Assembly: GCF_900114255.1 (NCBI RefSeq)
Contig: NZ_FOSL01000011.1
Location: 117,619 to 181,618 of the forward strand
Origin: Neomesorhizobium albiziae
GTDB taxonomy: Bacteria; Pseudomonadota; Alphaproteobacteria; Rhizobiales; Rhizobiaceae
Direction of reading: 5' to 3'
Length of the DNA: 64,000 nucleotides
In this document: piece by piece, positions 53,440 to 63,318 of the stretch
Numbering within the stretch: position 1 is the stretch's first letter
How the letters are laid out: each line of letters opens with the position of its first letter
Notes under the pieces: model-generated
What the model was told of the DNA's origin: nothing
Seen by the model: only the letters and a program-made list of their open reading frames with translations
Database searches by the model: none
Made by a program: the position numbers and the translations under genes

Positions 53440-54789
53440 TCAACCGGGGGGAGAGGATGCGCCGGCCACAAGCTCGACGCCCTTCCTCTCCCCCGTCGAT
53501 CGGGGGAAAGGTGCGAAGCGGATGACGAAAAGCACCGCCACCAGCCATGTCGCCGCGTGCACCGAAAACGGCTTGCCGGTCACTGTCTTCAGCACGACAT
53601 AGCTGATGAAGCCGAAGGCAAGGCCGTTGGCGATGGAATAGGTGAACGGCATGGCAAGCGCGGTGAGTGCGGCCGGCGTCGATTCCGTCACGTCCGCCCA
53701 GTCGATGTCGACCAGTTCGTGCAGCATCAGGCCGGCGACATAGAGCAGCGCCGGCGCGGTCGCATAGGGCGGCACCGAGGCGGCCAGCGGCGAGATGAAC
53801 AGCGAGGCGAGGAACAGCACCGCGACGACGATCGCGGTAAGCCCGGTGCGGCCGCCGGCCTGCACGCCGCTTGCGCTTTCGACATAGGCGGTGGTGCTGG
53901 AGGTGCCGAGCAGCGAGCCGGCGGCGATCGCGGTGGAGTCGGCAAACAGCGCGCGGCCGAGATTGTTGGGCTTGCCCTCCTCGATCAGCCCTGCCCGCTT
54001 GGCGACGCCGATCAGCGTGCCGGTGGCGTCGAACACCTCGACCAGCACGAAGACCAGCACGACCTGGAAGATGCCGGCGCCGATCGCGCCCACCAGATCG
54101 AGCTGCAGGAAGGTCGGGGCAAGGCTTGGCGGCGCCGATACGACGCCCTGGAACGGCGTCAGCCCGATCAGGATGGAAAGCACGGTGACGGCGAGGATGC
54201 CGATCAGGATGGCGCCGCGCACCTTCAGCGCGTCGAGGCCGGCAATGATGAAGAAGCCGAGGATGGCAAGCAGCGGGCCGGGCTGGCGCAGGTCGCCGAG
54301 GCCGATGAGCGTGGCCGGATTGTCGACCACGATGCCGGAGTTTTTTAGCGCGATTATGCCGAGGAACAGCCCTATGCCGGCGGCGATTGCCGCCCGCAGC
54401 GAATGCGGAATGCCGGCGATCAGCCAGGAGCGCACGCCGGTGATGGTGAGCAGGAAGAAGATGACGCCCGAAATGAACACCGCGCCGAGGGCCTGCTGCC
54501 AGGTGAAGCCCATGGCGGCGACCACGGTGAAGGCGAAGAAGGCGTTGAGGCCCATGCCCGGCGCCATGCCGATCGGCCAGTTGGCGACCAGGCCCATGAC
54601 CAGCGAGCCGATTGCGGCGGCCAGGCACGTGGCGACGAACACCGCGTTGCGGTCCATGCCGGTGGTCGACAGGATGTCCGGGTTGACGAAGATGATGTAG
54701 GACATGGTGAGGAACGTCGTCACACCCGCGATCACCTCGGTGCGCACGCTGGTCTTGTGTTCCGTCAGCCGGAAAAAATTCTCGAGCAT
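53440..54789 (-). CDS. NCS2-family purine permease (AzgA-like)
   Basis: A 449-residue transporter of the AzgA/GhxP branch (hypoxanthine, guanine, adenine). Typical parts are LTEHKTSVRTEVIAGVTTF, MGLNAFFAFTV, GTSSTTAYVESASGVQAGGR and a dozen hydrophobic helices. GGGAGG fixes ATG 54789. The C-terminal tail after FAPFP is unusual and may be a late extension. Likely first gene of an operon with crcB. Confidence 0.92.
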   Translation of the reverse strand: MLENFFRLTEHKTSVRTEVIAGVTTFLTMSYIIFVNPDILSTTGMDRNAVFVATCLAAAIGSLVMGLVANWPIGMAPGMGLNAFFAFTVVAAMGFTWQQALGAVFISGVIFFLLTITGVRSWLIAGIPHSLRAAIAAGIGLFLGIIALKNSGIVVDNPATLIGLGDLRQPGPLLAILGFFIIAGLDALKVRGAILIGILAVTVLSILIGLTPFQGVVSAPPSLAPTFLQLDLVGAIGAGIFQVVLVFVLVEVFDATGTLIGVAKRAGLIEEGKPNNLGRALFADSTAIAAGSLLGTSSTTAYVESASGVQAGGRTGLTAIVVAVLFLASLFISPLAASVPPYATAPALLYVAGLMLHELVDIDWADVTESTPAALTALAMPFTYSIANGLAFGFISYVVLKTVTGKPFSVHAATWLVAVLFVIRFAPFPRSTGERKGVELVAGASSPPG

Positions 54790-55161
54790 GATACCTCCCG
54801 GTAGAGCCGCGGCGGTGCGCGGCGTTGCCGAAGCGTGGGTCCGACGGCCTTTTCTCAAGCCAAATCACGACGGGCGCCTGATTGCCCGGCCGGCGGCCGG
54901 CAATCGCGCTTTCCACGCATCCTCCCTGCGTTCACTTGGCGCGTTTACCGACGCCAGCGCAAGGCGGCCTGGTTTGAAGGAGTTTCAAGTTTTTTGCTGC
55001 GAACGGTCTTAGCCTGACGTTCGTTCAGTGCCTCGCTTCCACGCCAGCCCTCCAAGTACAATTGCCTGAAAACAGCAACCGTAGTAGCATCTCATCGGTA
55101 CGTCCTGTCGATGGACGAACGAATTGCTTGCCGTTGCTACAGCGTGACTGAGGCATCGAAA
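54790..55161. other. Divergent region between purine permease and DUF1353 gene
   Basis: About 370 bp with the two divergent promoters. I looked for a purine riboswitch before the permease and did not find one. No gene seen. Confidence 0.6.
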
Positions 55162-55806
55162 ATGACCATGAAACGGCGAAATTTTATTCTTGGCCTGGCT
55201 GCCGCTGCTTCCATCCCGATACTTCCGGCCACACGAAAGGCATATGCGCAGCAGGCGGGCAGCTTCATCGGCAACGTGACGGCCAGGTGGAACGCTGACG
55301 GCCGCGAGATGACGCTGATCGAACCGTTCGGTTACATCGACCCGAGCGGCAAGGCCTGGGAGGTGCCGGTCGGCACCACCGTCGATGGCGCCTCCATCCC
55401 GCAGTTCTTCTGGTCCATTATCGGCGGCCCGTTCGACGGTATGTACCGCAACGCTTCGGTGGTCCACGATTTCTACTGCCAGGTGAAGACCCGCCCCTAC
55501 CGCGACGTCCACCGCGTCTTTCGCGACGCGATGGGAACGTCCGGCGTATCGGAGAGAAAGGCCTTTCTGATGTACCATGCGGTCAACCGGTTCGGCCCGC
55601 GGTGGGACAACGTCACGGTCGATCCTAAATGCCTGGTGATCGACGATCATTACGATTTCGCGGCATGCAGCCGCAACGCGGCCCCGGCCCTGCCGGTGCC
55701 TGAACTGAACCGGGAAAACCTGCAGGCGTTCATCGACGACGTCGAGGGCAATGTGGATGAACAGGATATCGCCACCCTGCGCGATTCGCTCTCCGAAGTG
55801 AGATAG
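55162..55806 (+). CDS. Exported DUF1353 protein
   Basis: A 214-residue protein with an N-terminal signal (TMKRRNFILGLAAAASIP, twin Arg, cleavage near YAQQA) that could use Tat. The mature part is DUF1353-like: VPVGTTVDGASIPQFFW, NASVVHDFYCQV and the helix with FRDAMG. It is a paralogue of 33641-34165 but exported. It ends directly before repeat A2. Function unknown. Confidence 0.82.
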   Translation: MTMKRRNFILGLAAAASIPILPATRKAYAQQAGSFIGNVTARWNADGREMTLIEPFGYIDPSGKAWEVPVGTTVDGASIPQFFWSIIGGPFDGMYRNASVVHDFYCQVKTRPYRDVHRVFRDAMGTSGVSERKAFLMYHAVNRFGPRWDNVTVDPKCLVIDDHYDFAACSRNAAPALPVPELNRENLQAFIDDVEGNVDEQDIATLRDSLSEVR

Positions 55807-55898
55807 TGCATGTCGCCCGAAAGTGTCCTCGGTTTCGGGAGAAACGACATACACAAACAGGCTACGGCGCTGCCGCCGAATTCGGCGCGCGCTGTAGG
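55807..55898. repeat. Dispersed palindromic repeat, family A, copy 2
   Basis: Starts one base after the DUF1353 stop with TGCATGTCGCCCGAAAGTG and ends in GCGCTGTAG; closely matches 12258-12360 and 59095-59196. Confidence 0.85.
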
Positions 55899-55907
55899 AA
55901 CGAAGGT

Positions 55908-57452
55908 TTGACCCTCCGCCGGCGCATATCGATCCCCAGCCACGGGCCGGTTCCGGCGCTGGCGGCAAGTGTGCTGCTGGCTCTGCTTGTCATCCTGCCG
56001 CTTGCGGCGATCGACGCACAGGCCGGCGATATTGACACCAACCGCACCGCCGCTTGCGACGTGCGTTTTTCCGGCGAGATCGAGCAAGGCGACGCCGACC
56101 GGCTCATTGCGGCGCTGAATGCAGTCGATAATAAGATGCCGCCTGCGCCGCGCCCGCAGATCGAGACGGAAATAGGCTACTGGAGCGGGATTTTCATTCC
56201 GAGGCTTTGTCTCGACAGCCAGGGCGGCGTGTTCACCGAAGCGGTGAAGTTCCTGAAAGGCACGCTTTACAGCGTCAGTTTTGCGTCGGTGGTGGAACCG
56301 CTGGCGGAGTGTTATTCGGCCTGCGCGCTGATCTTCCTCGGCGGGCATTTGAATTCGGGCGACGGCTATTTCGAGCAGTATCGGCGTCTCGACACCACCG
56401 CACAGCTCGGCTTCCACGCGCCTTATGTCGCGCCCGCGGCGACGGAGATCGTCGACCCGGAAGTTGTCGGCCGCTCCTACCGTAACGGCGTCGAGGCGGT
56501 CGCGGACCTGCTCGACCTCAACGACGAACTGTTTCCGCGCAGCCTGCTCGCCGAATTCCTGCGCGTCGGCGCCGACGAGTTTTTCAGGATAGATCAGGTC
56601 GGGCAACTGGCGGCGTGGAAGATCGGCCTCACCGGCTACCGCCGCCCGAACGCCATGACGGAAAAACAGATCGAGTATGTCTGCAACAACCAGCGCATGC
56701 GCGACGTTCCTCAGATCTATCAGGAGTTCGCGTCCGCCGATGAAGAGCCGGAACAGGACTCTCCGGCGATACCGCTCAGCGAGAAAATGGCGGTGCGCGG
56801 CGAAGAGACCATCGAGGGCGTCGCCGGCTGCACCGTCCGGGCACGCCTCTATGGCGGCGTCCTCTTCCTCGACGCGGAGACGCAAGGCGTCGACGCCGGC
56901 AATTTCGAGGTTCAGAACGATGGAGAAGGCGACATCATCACCGCGGCCGCCGTCGCGGAAAACATCGCCGCCGTCGATCCCGACGGCTACACGCCGGCCT
57001 TTTTCCTGTTCCATCCCTCCACCAAGATCAGGACGCTGAAGGGTCGCGCCTCCCCGCCAGCCCAACCCTCCGCCGCATCGACGCGGGATTCCACCGAAGC
57101 ACTCGGCCACGCGAGCCTGTGGGACCACAACGGCTCTACCATGCGGCTTGAGAAAAACGCCGGAACGCTCAGCATGACTTACGAAAACCCGCGCAAGGGC
57201 ATGCGCCAGGTCGGCGTGCGCAAGGGTGACAACCTGTTCACCTGCAGCCGCGACGGGGATGGCCTCTCCTGCGTCTCGCGAATCTTCCACCCGCGCTGCG
57301 GCAGGCATGATTTCCCCGCGCAGGTTGAATTGTCGGGCGACGGCAAAAGCATCCGCATCCAGGGAGAAGCGCCGGGTTTCGATAGCGCCTGCCAGCAGAC
57401 CTCAAGCAAACCGCAGGATTGGGCGTTCACCTACCTGTCTCCTGCACCGTGA
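55908..57452 (+). CDS. Exported protein with ClpP/crotonase-like segment
   Basis: A 514-residue exported protein. TTG 55908 with AGGA upstream is preferred; the longer frame to 55806 would translate repeat A2. The N-terminus (TLRRRISIPS...ALLVILPLAA, ending AQAGD) is a signal peptide. Residues about 75-180 have CLDSQGGVFTEAVKFL and ECYSACALIFLGG, as in periplasmic ClpP-fold proteins (COG3904 type), with the Ser of YSACA at the nucleophile position. The C-terminal part has several Cys that may form disulfides. A protease role is unproven. Confidence 0.72.
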   Translation: MTLRRRISIPSHGPVPALAASVLLALLVILPLAAIDAQAGDIDTNRTAACDVRFSGEIEQGDADRLIAALNAVDNKMPPAPRPQIETEIGYWSGIFIPRLCLDSQGGVFTEAVKFLKGTLYSVSFASVVEPLAECYSACALIFLGGHLNSGDGYFEQYRRLDTTAQLGFHAPYVAPAATEIVDPEVVGRSYRNGVEAVADLLDLNDELFPRSLLAEFLRVGADEFFRIDQVGQLAAWKIGLTGYRRPNAMTEKQIEYVCNNQRMRDVPQIYQEFASADEEPEQDSPAIPLSEKMAVRGEETIEGVAGCTVRARLYGGVLFLDAETQGVDAGNFEVQNDGEGDIITAAAVAENIAAVDPDGYTPAFFLFHPSTKIRTLKGRASPPAQPSAASTRDSTEALGHASLWDHNGSTMRLEKNAGTLSMTYENPRKGMRQVGVRKGDNLFTCSRDGDGLSCVSRIFHPRCGRHDFPAQVELSGDGKSIRIQGEAPGFDSACQQTSSKPQDWAFTYLSPAP

Positions 57453-57800
57453 CCCTGCACGGCTTGCGGGGCTGCAAAGGCCCCGTGATCAACACGACCG
57501 AGGGCGCGCGTGCGGTCGACTGCATTAAGGCCGAGGACGATTGATACCCAGGCATAGGATCTCCCACGCGCCAATAATACAGCGACAGACAAGAGGCACA
57601 GCCGCAGTTCGCTGCCCAAGCGGCGCCTTCCGACGATTGTGCGCGATCACCCATACTCGCAACTGGTCCGCCATAGACCTTCGCATAACCTGACCAACGC
57701 TTCCGTTCGATGGCCGTGCAGGCCGACGCGGCGCAACCTCCTCCGCAGACGCCAGGTGGCCGATACGGCCGTGATCAAGACGGGTCAACAGGAGAGAAAC
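57453..57800. other. Intergenic region before the MBL gene
   Basis: About 350 bp without a supported gene; short frames on both strands lack homology. It must contain the promoter of the MBL gene. Confidence 0.5.
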
Positions 57801-58787
57801 ATGAGCTTAGCGGAGCAGAAGGAGACAAAAATGAACTTGCACAACACCTCACAGCCCTCGGTCAAATACTGCGCCGACAAGGTGAACGCGAAGTACATCC
57901 ACGGTAGGCCAGAGCACGAATTGGTTCCGTCGCGCTATGTGCTGAAGGTCGGCACGATCGAAGTGACGGTGGTCAGCGATGGGGTGCTGTCGCTGCCAGG
58001 CGCGATGTTGGGCCACAATGCCGACCCGGCCGTCCGGGAGGCCTGGCTGGAGGACAAGTTCCTGCCGCCGGATGTTCTCGAGTGGGCGCTGAACGTGGTC
58101 GTGGTGCGTAGCGGCGGCCGGACCATACTCGTCGACGCTGGGATAGGGGCGGAGTTCCCGGACTTGAAGCGGGCCGGACAACTGGTCCGGCGACTGGACG
58201 ACGCCGGCATCGATCTCTCATCCGTGACCGACGTGGTGCTGACCCACCTGCACATGGACCACATTGGCGGGCTGCTCATCGACGGGGTGAAGGAAGTGCT
58301 GCGTCCGGATCTGCAAATCCACGTGGCGGCCGCCGAGGTCGAGTTCTGGGAGGCGCCCGATTTCTCCCACGTCTCCATGCCGCCGGGGTTCCCGGATGCG
58401 CTTCGGGAGTCGGCCAAGCGTTTCTTGAAGGAGTACCGCAACCAGCTGCGGACGTTCGAGGACGAGCACGAGGTGGCGCCGGGGGTGCGCGTCCAACGCA
58501 CCGGCGGCCACACTCCCGGGCACAGCATCGTCCGCCTGGCGTCCGGCGCCGACCGGCTGACGTTTGCCGGCGACGCCGTGTTCCAGGTCGGGTTCGAGCA
58601 CCCCGACTGGTACAACGGCTTCGAGCACGACCCCGAGGAAGCGGCCCGCGTCAGGGTCCGTCTTCTGCGGGAGATGGCGGCGAACCGCGAGTCACTGTTG
58701 GCCACTCACCTGTCGTTCCCGTCCGTCTGCCATGTGGCGGTCGACGGCGACGTCTTTCGTTGGGTGCCAGGCCCCTGGGAGTACTGA
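57801..58787 (+). CDS. MBL-fold metallo-hydrolase
   Basis: A 328-residue metallo-beta-lactamase-fold enzyme. The metal motif HxHxDH is THLHMDHIGG near residue 150; further ligands are in GGHTPGHS and FAGDAVFQ, and the last His in ATHLSFPS. The family covers lactonases, thioesterases and others; substrate unknown. Both ATG 57801 and ATG 57831 have good ribosome sites; the first is chosen. A BFD-like gene follows after 39 bp. Confidence 0.9.
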   Translation: MSLAEQKETKMNLHNTSQPSVKYCADKVNAKYIHGRPEHELVPSRYVLKVGTIEVTVVSDGVLSLPGAMLGHNADPAVREAWLEDKFLPPDVLEWALNVVVVRSGGRTILVDAGIGAEFPDLKRAGQLVRRLDDAGIDLSSVTDVVLTHLHMDHIGGLLIDGVKEVLRPDLQIHVAAAEVEFWEAPDFSHVSMPPGFPDALRESAKRFLKEYRNQLRTFEDEHEVAPGVRVQRTGGHTPGHSIVRLASGADRLTFAGDAVFQVGFEHPDWYNGFEHDPEEAARVRVRLLREMAANRESLLATHLSFPSVCHVAVDGDVFRWVPGPWEY

Positions 58788-58826
58788 CCGCTTGTTGGGT
58801 CAGGGCCGAACGGGAGCCTTCGCACC

Positions 58827-59039
58827 ATGATCGTCTGTTCGTGCAACGTGTTGAGTGATCGGGATGTCCGCTCCGCCGTGGAGGCGGAGCGGACGCGCTC
58901 GACCAGCCGGGTCTATGGCTGTCTCGGCTGCAGCGCCAAGTGCGGCCGCTGCGCGCGCACCATCCGCCGCATCATGGACGAGGCGCTTGGCGGCGCGCTA
59001 CCTCCTGCAACTGCGGGCGCGCAGTCCTCGCAACCCTGA
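58827..59039 (+). CDS. BFD-like (2Fe-2S) protein
   Basis: A 70-residue protein with the bacterioferritin-associated ferredoxin pattern: CSCN at residues 4-7 and CLGCSAKCGRC with the following helix. The four cluster cysteines are present, with two extra Cys. Bfd releases iron from bacterioferritin in other species. The tail after DEALG is non-conserved. It follows the MBL gene and may share its transcript. Confidence 0.88.
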   Translation: MIVCSCNVLSDRDVRSAVEAERTRSTSRVYGCLGCSAKCGRCARTIRRIMDEALGGALPPATAGAQSSQP

Positions 59040-59094
59040 CTCTGCCGCCGCCGGACGGCTTGGTCTTCGTCTGGCGACGGCGGCGCGCCTCTAA

Positions 59095-59196
59095 TGCATG
59101 TCGCCCGAAAGTGTCCTTGGTTTCGGGGGAAACGACATGCACAAACAAGAAGTTACAGCGCGACCGCCGAATCCCATTCGGCGCGACGCGCTGTAG
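59095..59196. repeat. Dispersed palindromic repeat, family A, copy 3
   Basis: Complete copy: hairpin one TGCATGTCG/CGACATGCA, hairpin two TACAGCGCG/CGCGCTGTA. It precedes the cyclase gene by 45 bp. Confidence 0.85.
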
Positions 59197-59241
59197 TGAC
59201 GTGTCGACTGCCACAGGAACGTCGGAGCGGTTCAAAGCGCA

Positions 59242-60531
59242 ATGGCTGTGTCTTATCCCATTCCCGGCAACGAATATGAGCGCAACGAAGCAGTTCGCTC
59301 ATACCGGATCATGGATTCTCCGCCGGAGATCCTCTTTGATGAAATTGGAGAGATAGCCGGCCAGATCTGCGACTGCCCGATTTCCTACATCAGCTTCATC
59401 GAGGGGGATCGACTCTGGTTCAAGAGCAGGTACGGGCTCCCGGCCGATTTCCACGGTTGTCCGCGTGAGATAGCCTTTTGCTCGGTGACGGTGTGTGGGG
59501 CCGATTTGGTCCTGTCTTGCGACATGACGCAGGATGATCGTTTTCGTAATTTCCCATTGGTGGTGAACGAGCCGGGCTATCGCTTCTACTGCGCGATGCC
59601 GCTGATAACGCCCCAGGGCTACGCTCTTGGGACAATCTGCGTGCTGGACACGCGCCCACGAGAACTGAGCTTCGCGCAGCAAGAAGGCTTGCGGCGCCTT
59701 GCACAGCAACTGGTTGGATTGCTTGAACATCGGCGGCGGGTAATCGAACGCGACGAGGCGATGCACGAACTGGACGCTGCTCACGCAGCGCTCGCTGCGG
59801 AGAAGGCCAAGACCGAGCACCTGCTTGCCAGGATATTGCCTGAAACCATTGCCAACGAACTCAAGCGGAATGGCAGGGTCGAACCGCAATTCCACGCTTC
59901 AGCGACCGTACTCATTGCCGATGTCAAGGGTTTCACGGGCTTCACCCGCGGCGCGGAGCCGGCATTGTTGATCAACATGCTGAACCGGTATTTCGCCGGC
60001 TTCGATGAAGCGATCGAGCGAAGCGGGCTGGAGAAGTTGAAGACGATCGGCGATGCCTACATGGCCGTCGCGGGAGTACCCGTCTTTCGAAAGACGCACG
60101 CAATCGACGCCTGCCTTGCGGCGCTCAGGATGTTGGCTGTGGTGGACAGACTCCGGATCGAGCGACAGAAGCTGCGGCTTCCACACTTTGAGGTTCGCAT
60201 CGGTATCCATTCCGGCCCCATGATTGCCGGTATCGTGGGCACGCACCGCTTCACATATGATGTTTGGGGTGACACCGTAAACGTGGCCGCGTTGATGGAA
60301 GCCAACGGCGAAGCGGGAGCGATCAATGTCTCGGAACGCGTCTTTCACAGCGTGGCGCCTTATTTCAGCTTCGTTGATCGCGGTCAGGTGGGGGTAAAGC
60401 ACGGACAGTCGCTCCGGATGTACTTCCTGGATCGCATCTCCCCGGATTACGCCGCGGATCCGGCCGGTCGTGAGCCAAACGAGCGGTTCTTCGCCAGGCC
60501 GGAAGTCAGCCTCACCCCATTGCCGAGTTAA
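59242..60531 (+). CDS. GAF-domain adenylate/guanylate cyclase (class III)
   Basis: A 429-residue cyclase. An N-terminal GAF domain (residues 25-165: ISYISFIEGDRLWFKS, CAMPLITPQGYALGTICV) is joined by a helix to a class III catalytic domain (about 215-400). Metal-binding Asp are in LIADVKGFTGFTR and IGDAYMAVAG; the Lys of EKLKTIGDAYM and Asp in YDVWGDTVNVAALME point to ATP as substrate. It probably makes cAMP in response to a GAF-bound signal. No transmembrane segment. Confidence 0.92.
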   Translation: MAVSYPIPGNEYERNEAVRSYRIMDSPPEILFDEIGEIAGQICDCPISYISFIEGDRLWFKSRYGLPADFHGCPREIAFCSVTVCGADLVLSCDMTQDDRFRNFPLVVNEPGYRFYCAMPLITPQGYALGTICVLDTRPRELSFAQQEGLRRLAQQLVGLLEHRRRVIERDEAMHELDAAHAALAAEKAKTEHLLARILPETIANELKRNGRVEPQFHASATVLIADVKGFTGFTRGAEPALLINMLNRYFAGFDEAIERSGLEKLKTIGDAYMAVAGVPVFRKTHAIDACLAALRMLAVVDRLRIERQKLRLPHFEVRIGIHSGPMIAGIVGTHRFTYDVWGDTVNVAALMEANGEAGAINVSERVFHSVAPYFSFVDRGQVGVKHGQSLRMYFLDRISPDYAADPAGREPNERFFARPEVSLTPLPS

Positions 60532-61061
60532 GCGCCCCCTCTTCAGGGCTTGTCCTCCAGTCACAGCGAAGAACGCGCCACCAGGATCACGCCGCCCTGG
60601 AGGCCGGAAGGCCGACCGGTCCATGCCCGTAAAGACGCTCCGGCGCTGTGCGCCTTGGCCATCCGGCGCAGCCTTTCATTTAGGAGCCCATAGACCAACG
60701 TATCGGACGCACGCGTCCTCGGCACGATGGTCCGCACCCTGGAAAGGCTGGCATGGTTGGGCCTCTTCGCAACTCGACCAGGGAGCATCCGAAATGACGC
60801 TTGGATTCGTTCGTTCAAAGATGCAGCAGATCCTCCAGGGGCTCCGCGCCGTCGACACGACGACGCAGCCAAGGCGTGGCGACGGCGTCGACGGGTTCGC
60901 TCGCGCGACCGTTCGGCCGATCTACTCACGCAACGGGATCAGAGTGTCCGTCGGGCCAAGGAAGGTTCGCGACCGCGAGTGAACCCGCTCATCCGTGGTG
61001 AAGGCAGCCGGCCAGGGAGCGCCGGCCGATGTCTCAAGCTCAAACGCGAAGGAGCGCAAAC
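60532..61061. other. 530-bp region without a supported gene
   Basis: Frames on both strands here are Arg/Ser-rich with no homology. It may be degenerate sequence. AAGGAG at its right end serves the next gene. Confidence 0.5.
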
Positions 61062-62060
61062 ATGAAAGACGATTTCCCTTCCCCTTCAGGAGCATCGCGC
61101 CGTGACGTCCTGTTGGGCGCGGTGGCCACCACTGTTGCAGCCGGACTGCCGAAGGCAGCACCCGCACAGGCGGCGCAGAAGCAAGACTTTCCCTCCTACA
61201 GCTCAAGCAAAGGATCAAAGACCGTGAGCACGATCACCACCAAGGACGGTACGGAAATCTATTACAAGGACTGGGGTCCAAAGGACGCCCAGCCGATCGT
61301 CTTTCACCACGGGTGGCCACTGAGCGGCGACGATTGGGATACGCAGATGCTCTATTTTCTCGACAAGGGCTACCGCGTCATCGCCCATGACCGGCGCGGC
61401 CATGGCCGCTCGGCGCAAGTGAGCCACGGTCACGACATGGATCACTATGCCTCCGATGCTGGCGCCGTGGTCGAGCATCTCGACCTGAGAAACACGGTTC
61501 ACGTCGGTCACTCCACCGGCGGCGGCGAAGCGACCCACTACGTCGCTCGGCATGGTCAACCTCAAGGCCGCGTTGCAAAGCTCGTGCTCATCGGCGCGGT
61601 GCCACCGATCATGGTGAAGACGCCGGCCAACCCCGAAGGACTTCCGGTCGAAGTGTTCGACGGATTGCGCAACTCGCTCGCCGGGAACCGTGCGCAGTTC
61701 TATCTCGATTTCGCGAGCGGTCCCTTTTACGGCTTCAACCGGCCGGGCGCGAAGCCAATTTCGGGCGTCATTGAGAACTGGTGGCGGCAGGCCATGATAG
61801 GCAGCGCGAAAGCGCAGTACGACGGCATAAAAGCCTTTTCGGAAACCGACTTTACCGACGATCTGAAGGCCATCACCGTGCCGACGCTCGTGATGCACGG
61901 TGACGACGACCAGATCGTCCCAATAGCCGACTCGGCACTGCTCTCGGCAAAGATCCTGAAGAGCGCGACACTGAAGGTTTACGAGAAATTCCCGCACGGC
62001 ATGTGCACGACCAATGCCGATACGGTGAACCCGGACCTGCTCGCCTTCATCAAGTCATAG
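61062..62060 (+). CDS. Exported alpha/beta hydrolase, non-haem haloperoxidase-like
   Basis: A 332-residue protein. A probable Tat signal ([13 protein letters not shown]) covers residues 10-40. The rest is an alpha/beta hydrolase like cofactor-free chloroperoxidases: [29 protein letters not shown], nucleophile in GHSTGGGE, Asp in [10 protein letters not shown] and His in KFPHGMC. Real activity may be esterase or perhydrolase. GAAGGAG fixes ATG 61062. Confidence 0.9.
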   Translation: MKDDFPSPSGASRRDVLLGAVATTVAAGLPKAAPAQAAQKQDFPSYSSSKGSKTVSTITTKDGTEIYYKDWGPKDAQPIVFHHGWPLSGDDWDTQMLYFLDKGYRVIAHDRRGHGRSAQVSHGHDMDHYASDAGAVVEHLDLRNTVHVGHSTGGGEATHYVARHGQPQGRVAKLVLIGAVPPIMVKTPANPEGLPVEVFDGLRNSLAGNRAQFYLDFASGPFYGFNRPGAKPISGVIENWWRQAMIGSAKAQYDGIKAFSETDFTDDLKAITVPTLVMHGDDDQIVPIADSALLSAKILKSATLKVYEKFPHGMCTTNADTVNPDLLAFIKS

Positions 62061-62156
62061 GCTTTCGCCGCGTCCGCTTGGTGAGAGCCAGATCGCCGGC
62101 CGCCCCCCTCCCCGGCCGGCGATCACCCATCTTCAACCGTAACTGGAGTGTATCCC

Positions 62157-62579
62157 ATGATTAGGACCATGCTTTACAGCACCGCTGCTCTCGCGGCCTT
62201 CATCGCCACCGCCGCGCTGGCCGACGATTCGGCGGGCTTGCCGAAGAATGTGAAGCTCGTCTACGACCAGCCGCTGCCCAACGTCCCAGGCAAGAGCATG
62301 AGGGGCGTGCTCGTGGAATACGAACCCGGCGGCAATTCGCCCGCGCATCTCCATCCCAAGTCCGCCTTCATCTACGCCACGGTTCTTGAAGGCGCGATCA
62401 AGAGCCAGGTCAACGACGGGCCGGTGACTACCTATCGCGCCGGCGAAAGCTGGTCCGAATACCCGGGTGATCGCCACAGCGTCAGCCAGAATGCCAGCGC
62501 GACCGAACGCGCGCGGCTGCTTGCCGTCTTCGTCGTCGACACCGGCGAGACGGAATTGGTGCTTCCCTACGAAGAATGA
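62157..62579 (+). CDS. Exported cupin protein
   Basis: A 140-residue protein with a signal peptide (MIRTMLYSTAALAAFIATAALA) and a single cupin domain: PAHLHPKSAFIYATVLEG and SWSEYPGDRHSVS hold the metal-binding His/Glu pattern. GGAG is eight bases before ATG 62157; GTG 62148 is less likely. It follows the haloperoxidase-like gene by 96 bp, so both exported proteins may act together. Confidence 0.85.
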   Translation: MIRTMLYSTAALAAFIATAALADDSAGLPKNVKLVYDQPLPNVPGKSMRGVLVEYEPGGNSPAHLHPKSAFIYATVLEGAIKSQVNDGPVTTYRAGESWSEYPGDRHSVSQNASATERARLLAVFVVDTGETELVLPYEE

Positions 62580-62676
62580 GGTCGGAATTCATCGCCTGTG
62601 CGAATGGGAAAAGCGGTGCGCCGCCGGAGCGTTTGAAGCGCTCGGCGGCATGGCCACTCGACCAAGGATGGCTGTA

Positions 62677-63114
62677 ATGCTTATTGAGAAACTGCATCCC
62701 TTGACGTCGTCGCGCCTTGCGGTGATCGACTTCGATGCAACCGTGCAGGTGGCCGCCCTTTCGCTTTCCAGGCCCGGCATCGGCCTCGTGGTTGTGTGCA
62801 ATGCCGGCGGAGGCGCGGAGGGCGTGCTCAGCAAATCGGACCTCGTACGCCATCTCACCGGCCCGATGTCCTCGACGCCGTCGGTGGCCCACCTTATGAG
62901 CAGATCCATCATCTCGTGCAGTCCGCAGGACGATGTCCATGATGTATGGCAGACCATGACTGCGCGAAGCCTGCAAAACCTTCCGGTGATCGACGCCGGC
63001 GCCAGGCCTCTCGGCATACTGGACATACGCGACGCGATGGAAGCCCTGTTCAAGCAGGAAGAAATGCAGGAGCGGATACTCATGAACTATGTCACCGGCG
63101 TCGGCTACCGCTAG
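62677..63114 (+). CDS. CBS-domain pair protein
   Basis: A 145-residue protein of two CBS motifs (VLSKSDLVRHL ... ISCSPQDDVHDVWQTM ... LPVIDAGARPLGILDIRDAMEAL), which bind adenosyl nucleotides. AAGGA is eight bases before ATG 62677; ATG 62668 and 62650 are alternatives. The stop TAG is the first triplet of repeat E2. Target of regulation unknown. Confidence 0.88.
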   Translation: MLIEKLHPLTSSRLAVIDFDATVQVAALSLSRPGIGLVVVCNAGGGAEGVLSKSDLVRHLTGPMSSTPSVAHLMSRSIISCSPQDDVHDVWQTMTARSLQNLPVIDAGARPLGILDIRDAMEALFKQEEMQERILMNYVTGVGYR

Positions 63115-63218
63115 AGCATTTTGCAGCCAAATGGAATCATTTGGCGGCCGCATAAATGCGGCAAAACAAATAGTTAGAGCGAGTTACCGGTTCTGAAAAA
63201 ACCGGTAACTCGCTCTAA
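63112..63218. repeat. Dispersed repeat, family E, copy 2
   Basis: About 107 bp nearly identical to 26772-26875, with ends TAGAGC / GCTCTA and an inner hairpin CCGGTTCTGAAAAAACCGG. It donates the stop codon of the CBS gene. Confidence 0.88.
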
Positions 63219-63318
63219 CTGGCGCGCACGAAAACGCTGAATTCATCTCGACCGTGCTGCTGCTGTGGGCTGAGCACTCCGATGTCGCCGTTCCCGCGCC
63301 GTTGTTGCGCCAATAGGG

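Noticed and set aside
54790..55020. Purine or fluoride riboswitch before the purine permease/crcB genes
   Set aside because: Neither the conserved purine-aptamer core nor the fluoride-aptamer pattern could be found by eye.
55806..55907. N-terminal extension of the ClpP-like protein to ATG 55806
   Set aside because: The extension is translation of repeat A2; a signal peptide begins after TTG 55908.
57525..57788. Minus-strand 87-codon frame before the MBL gene
   Set aside because: No homology and overlaps the likely promoter region.
60561..60929. Minus-strand 122-codon frame in the 60.5-61 kb gap
   Set aside because: Arg/Ser-rich, no ribosome site, no family; judged non-coding.
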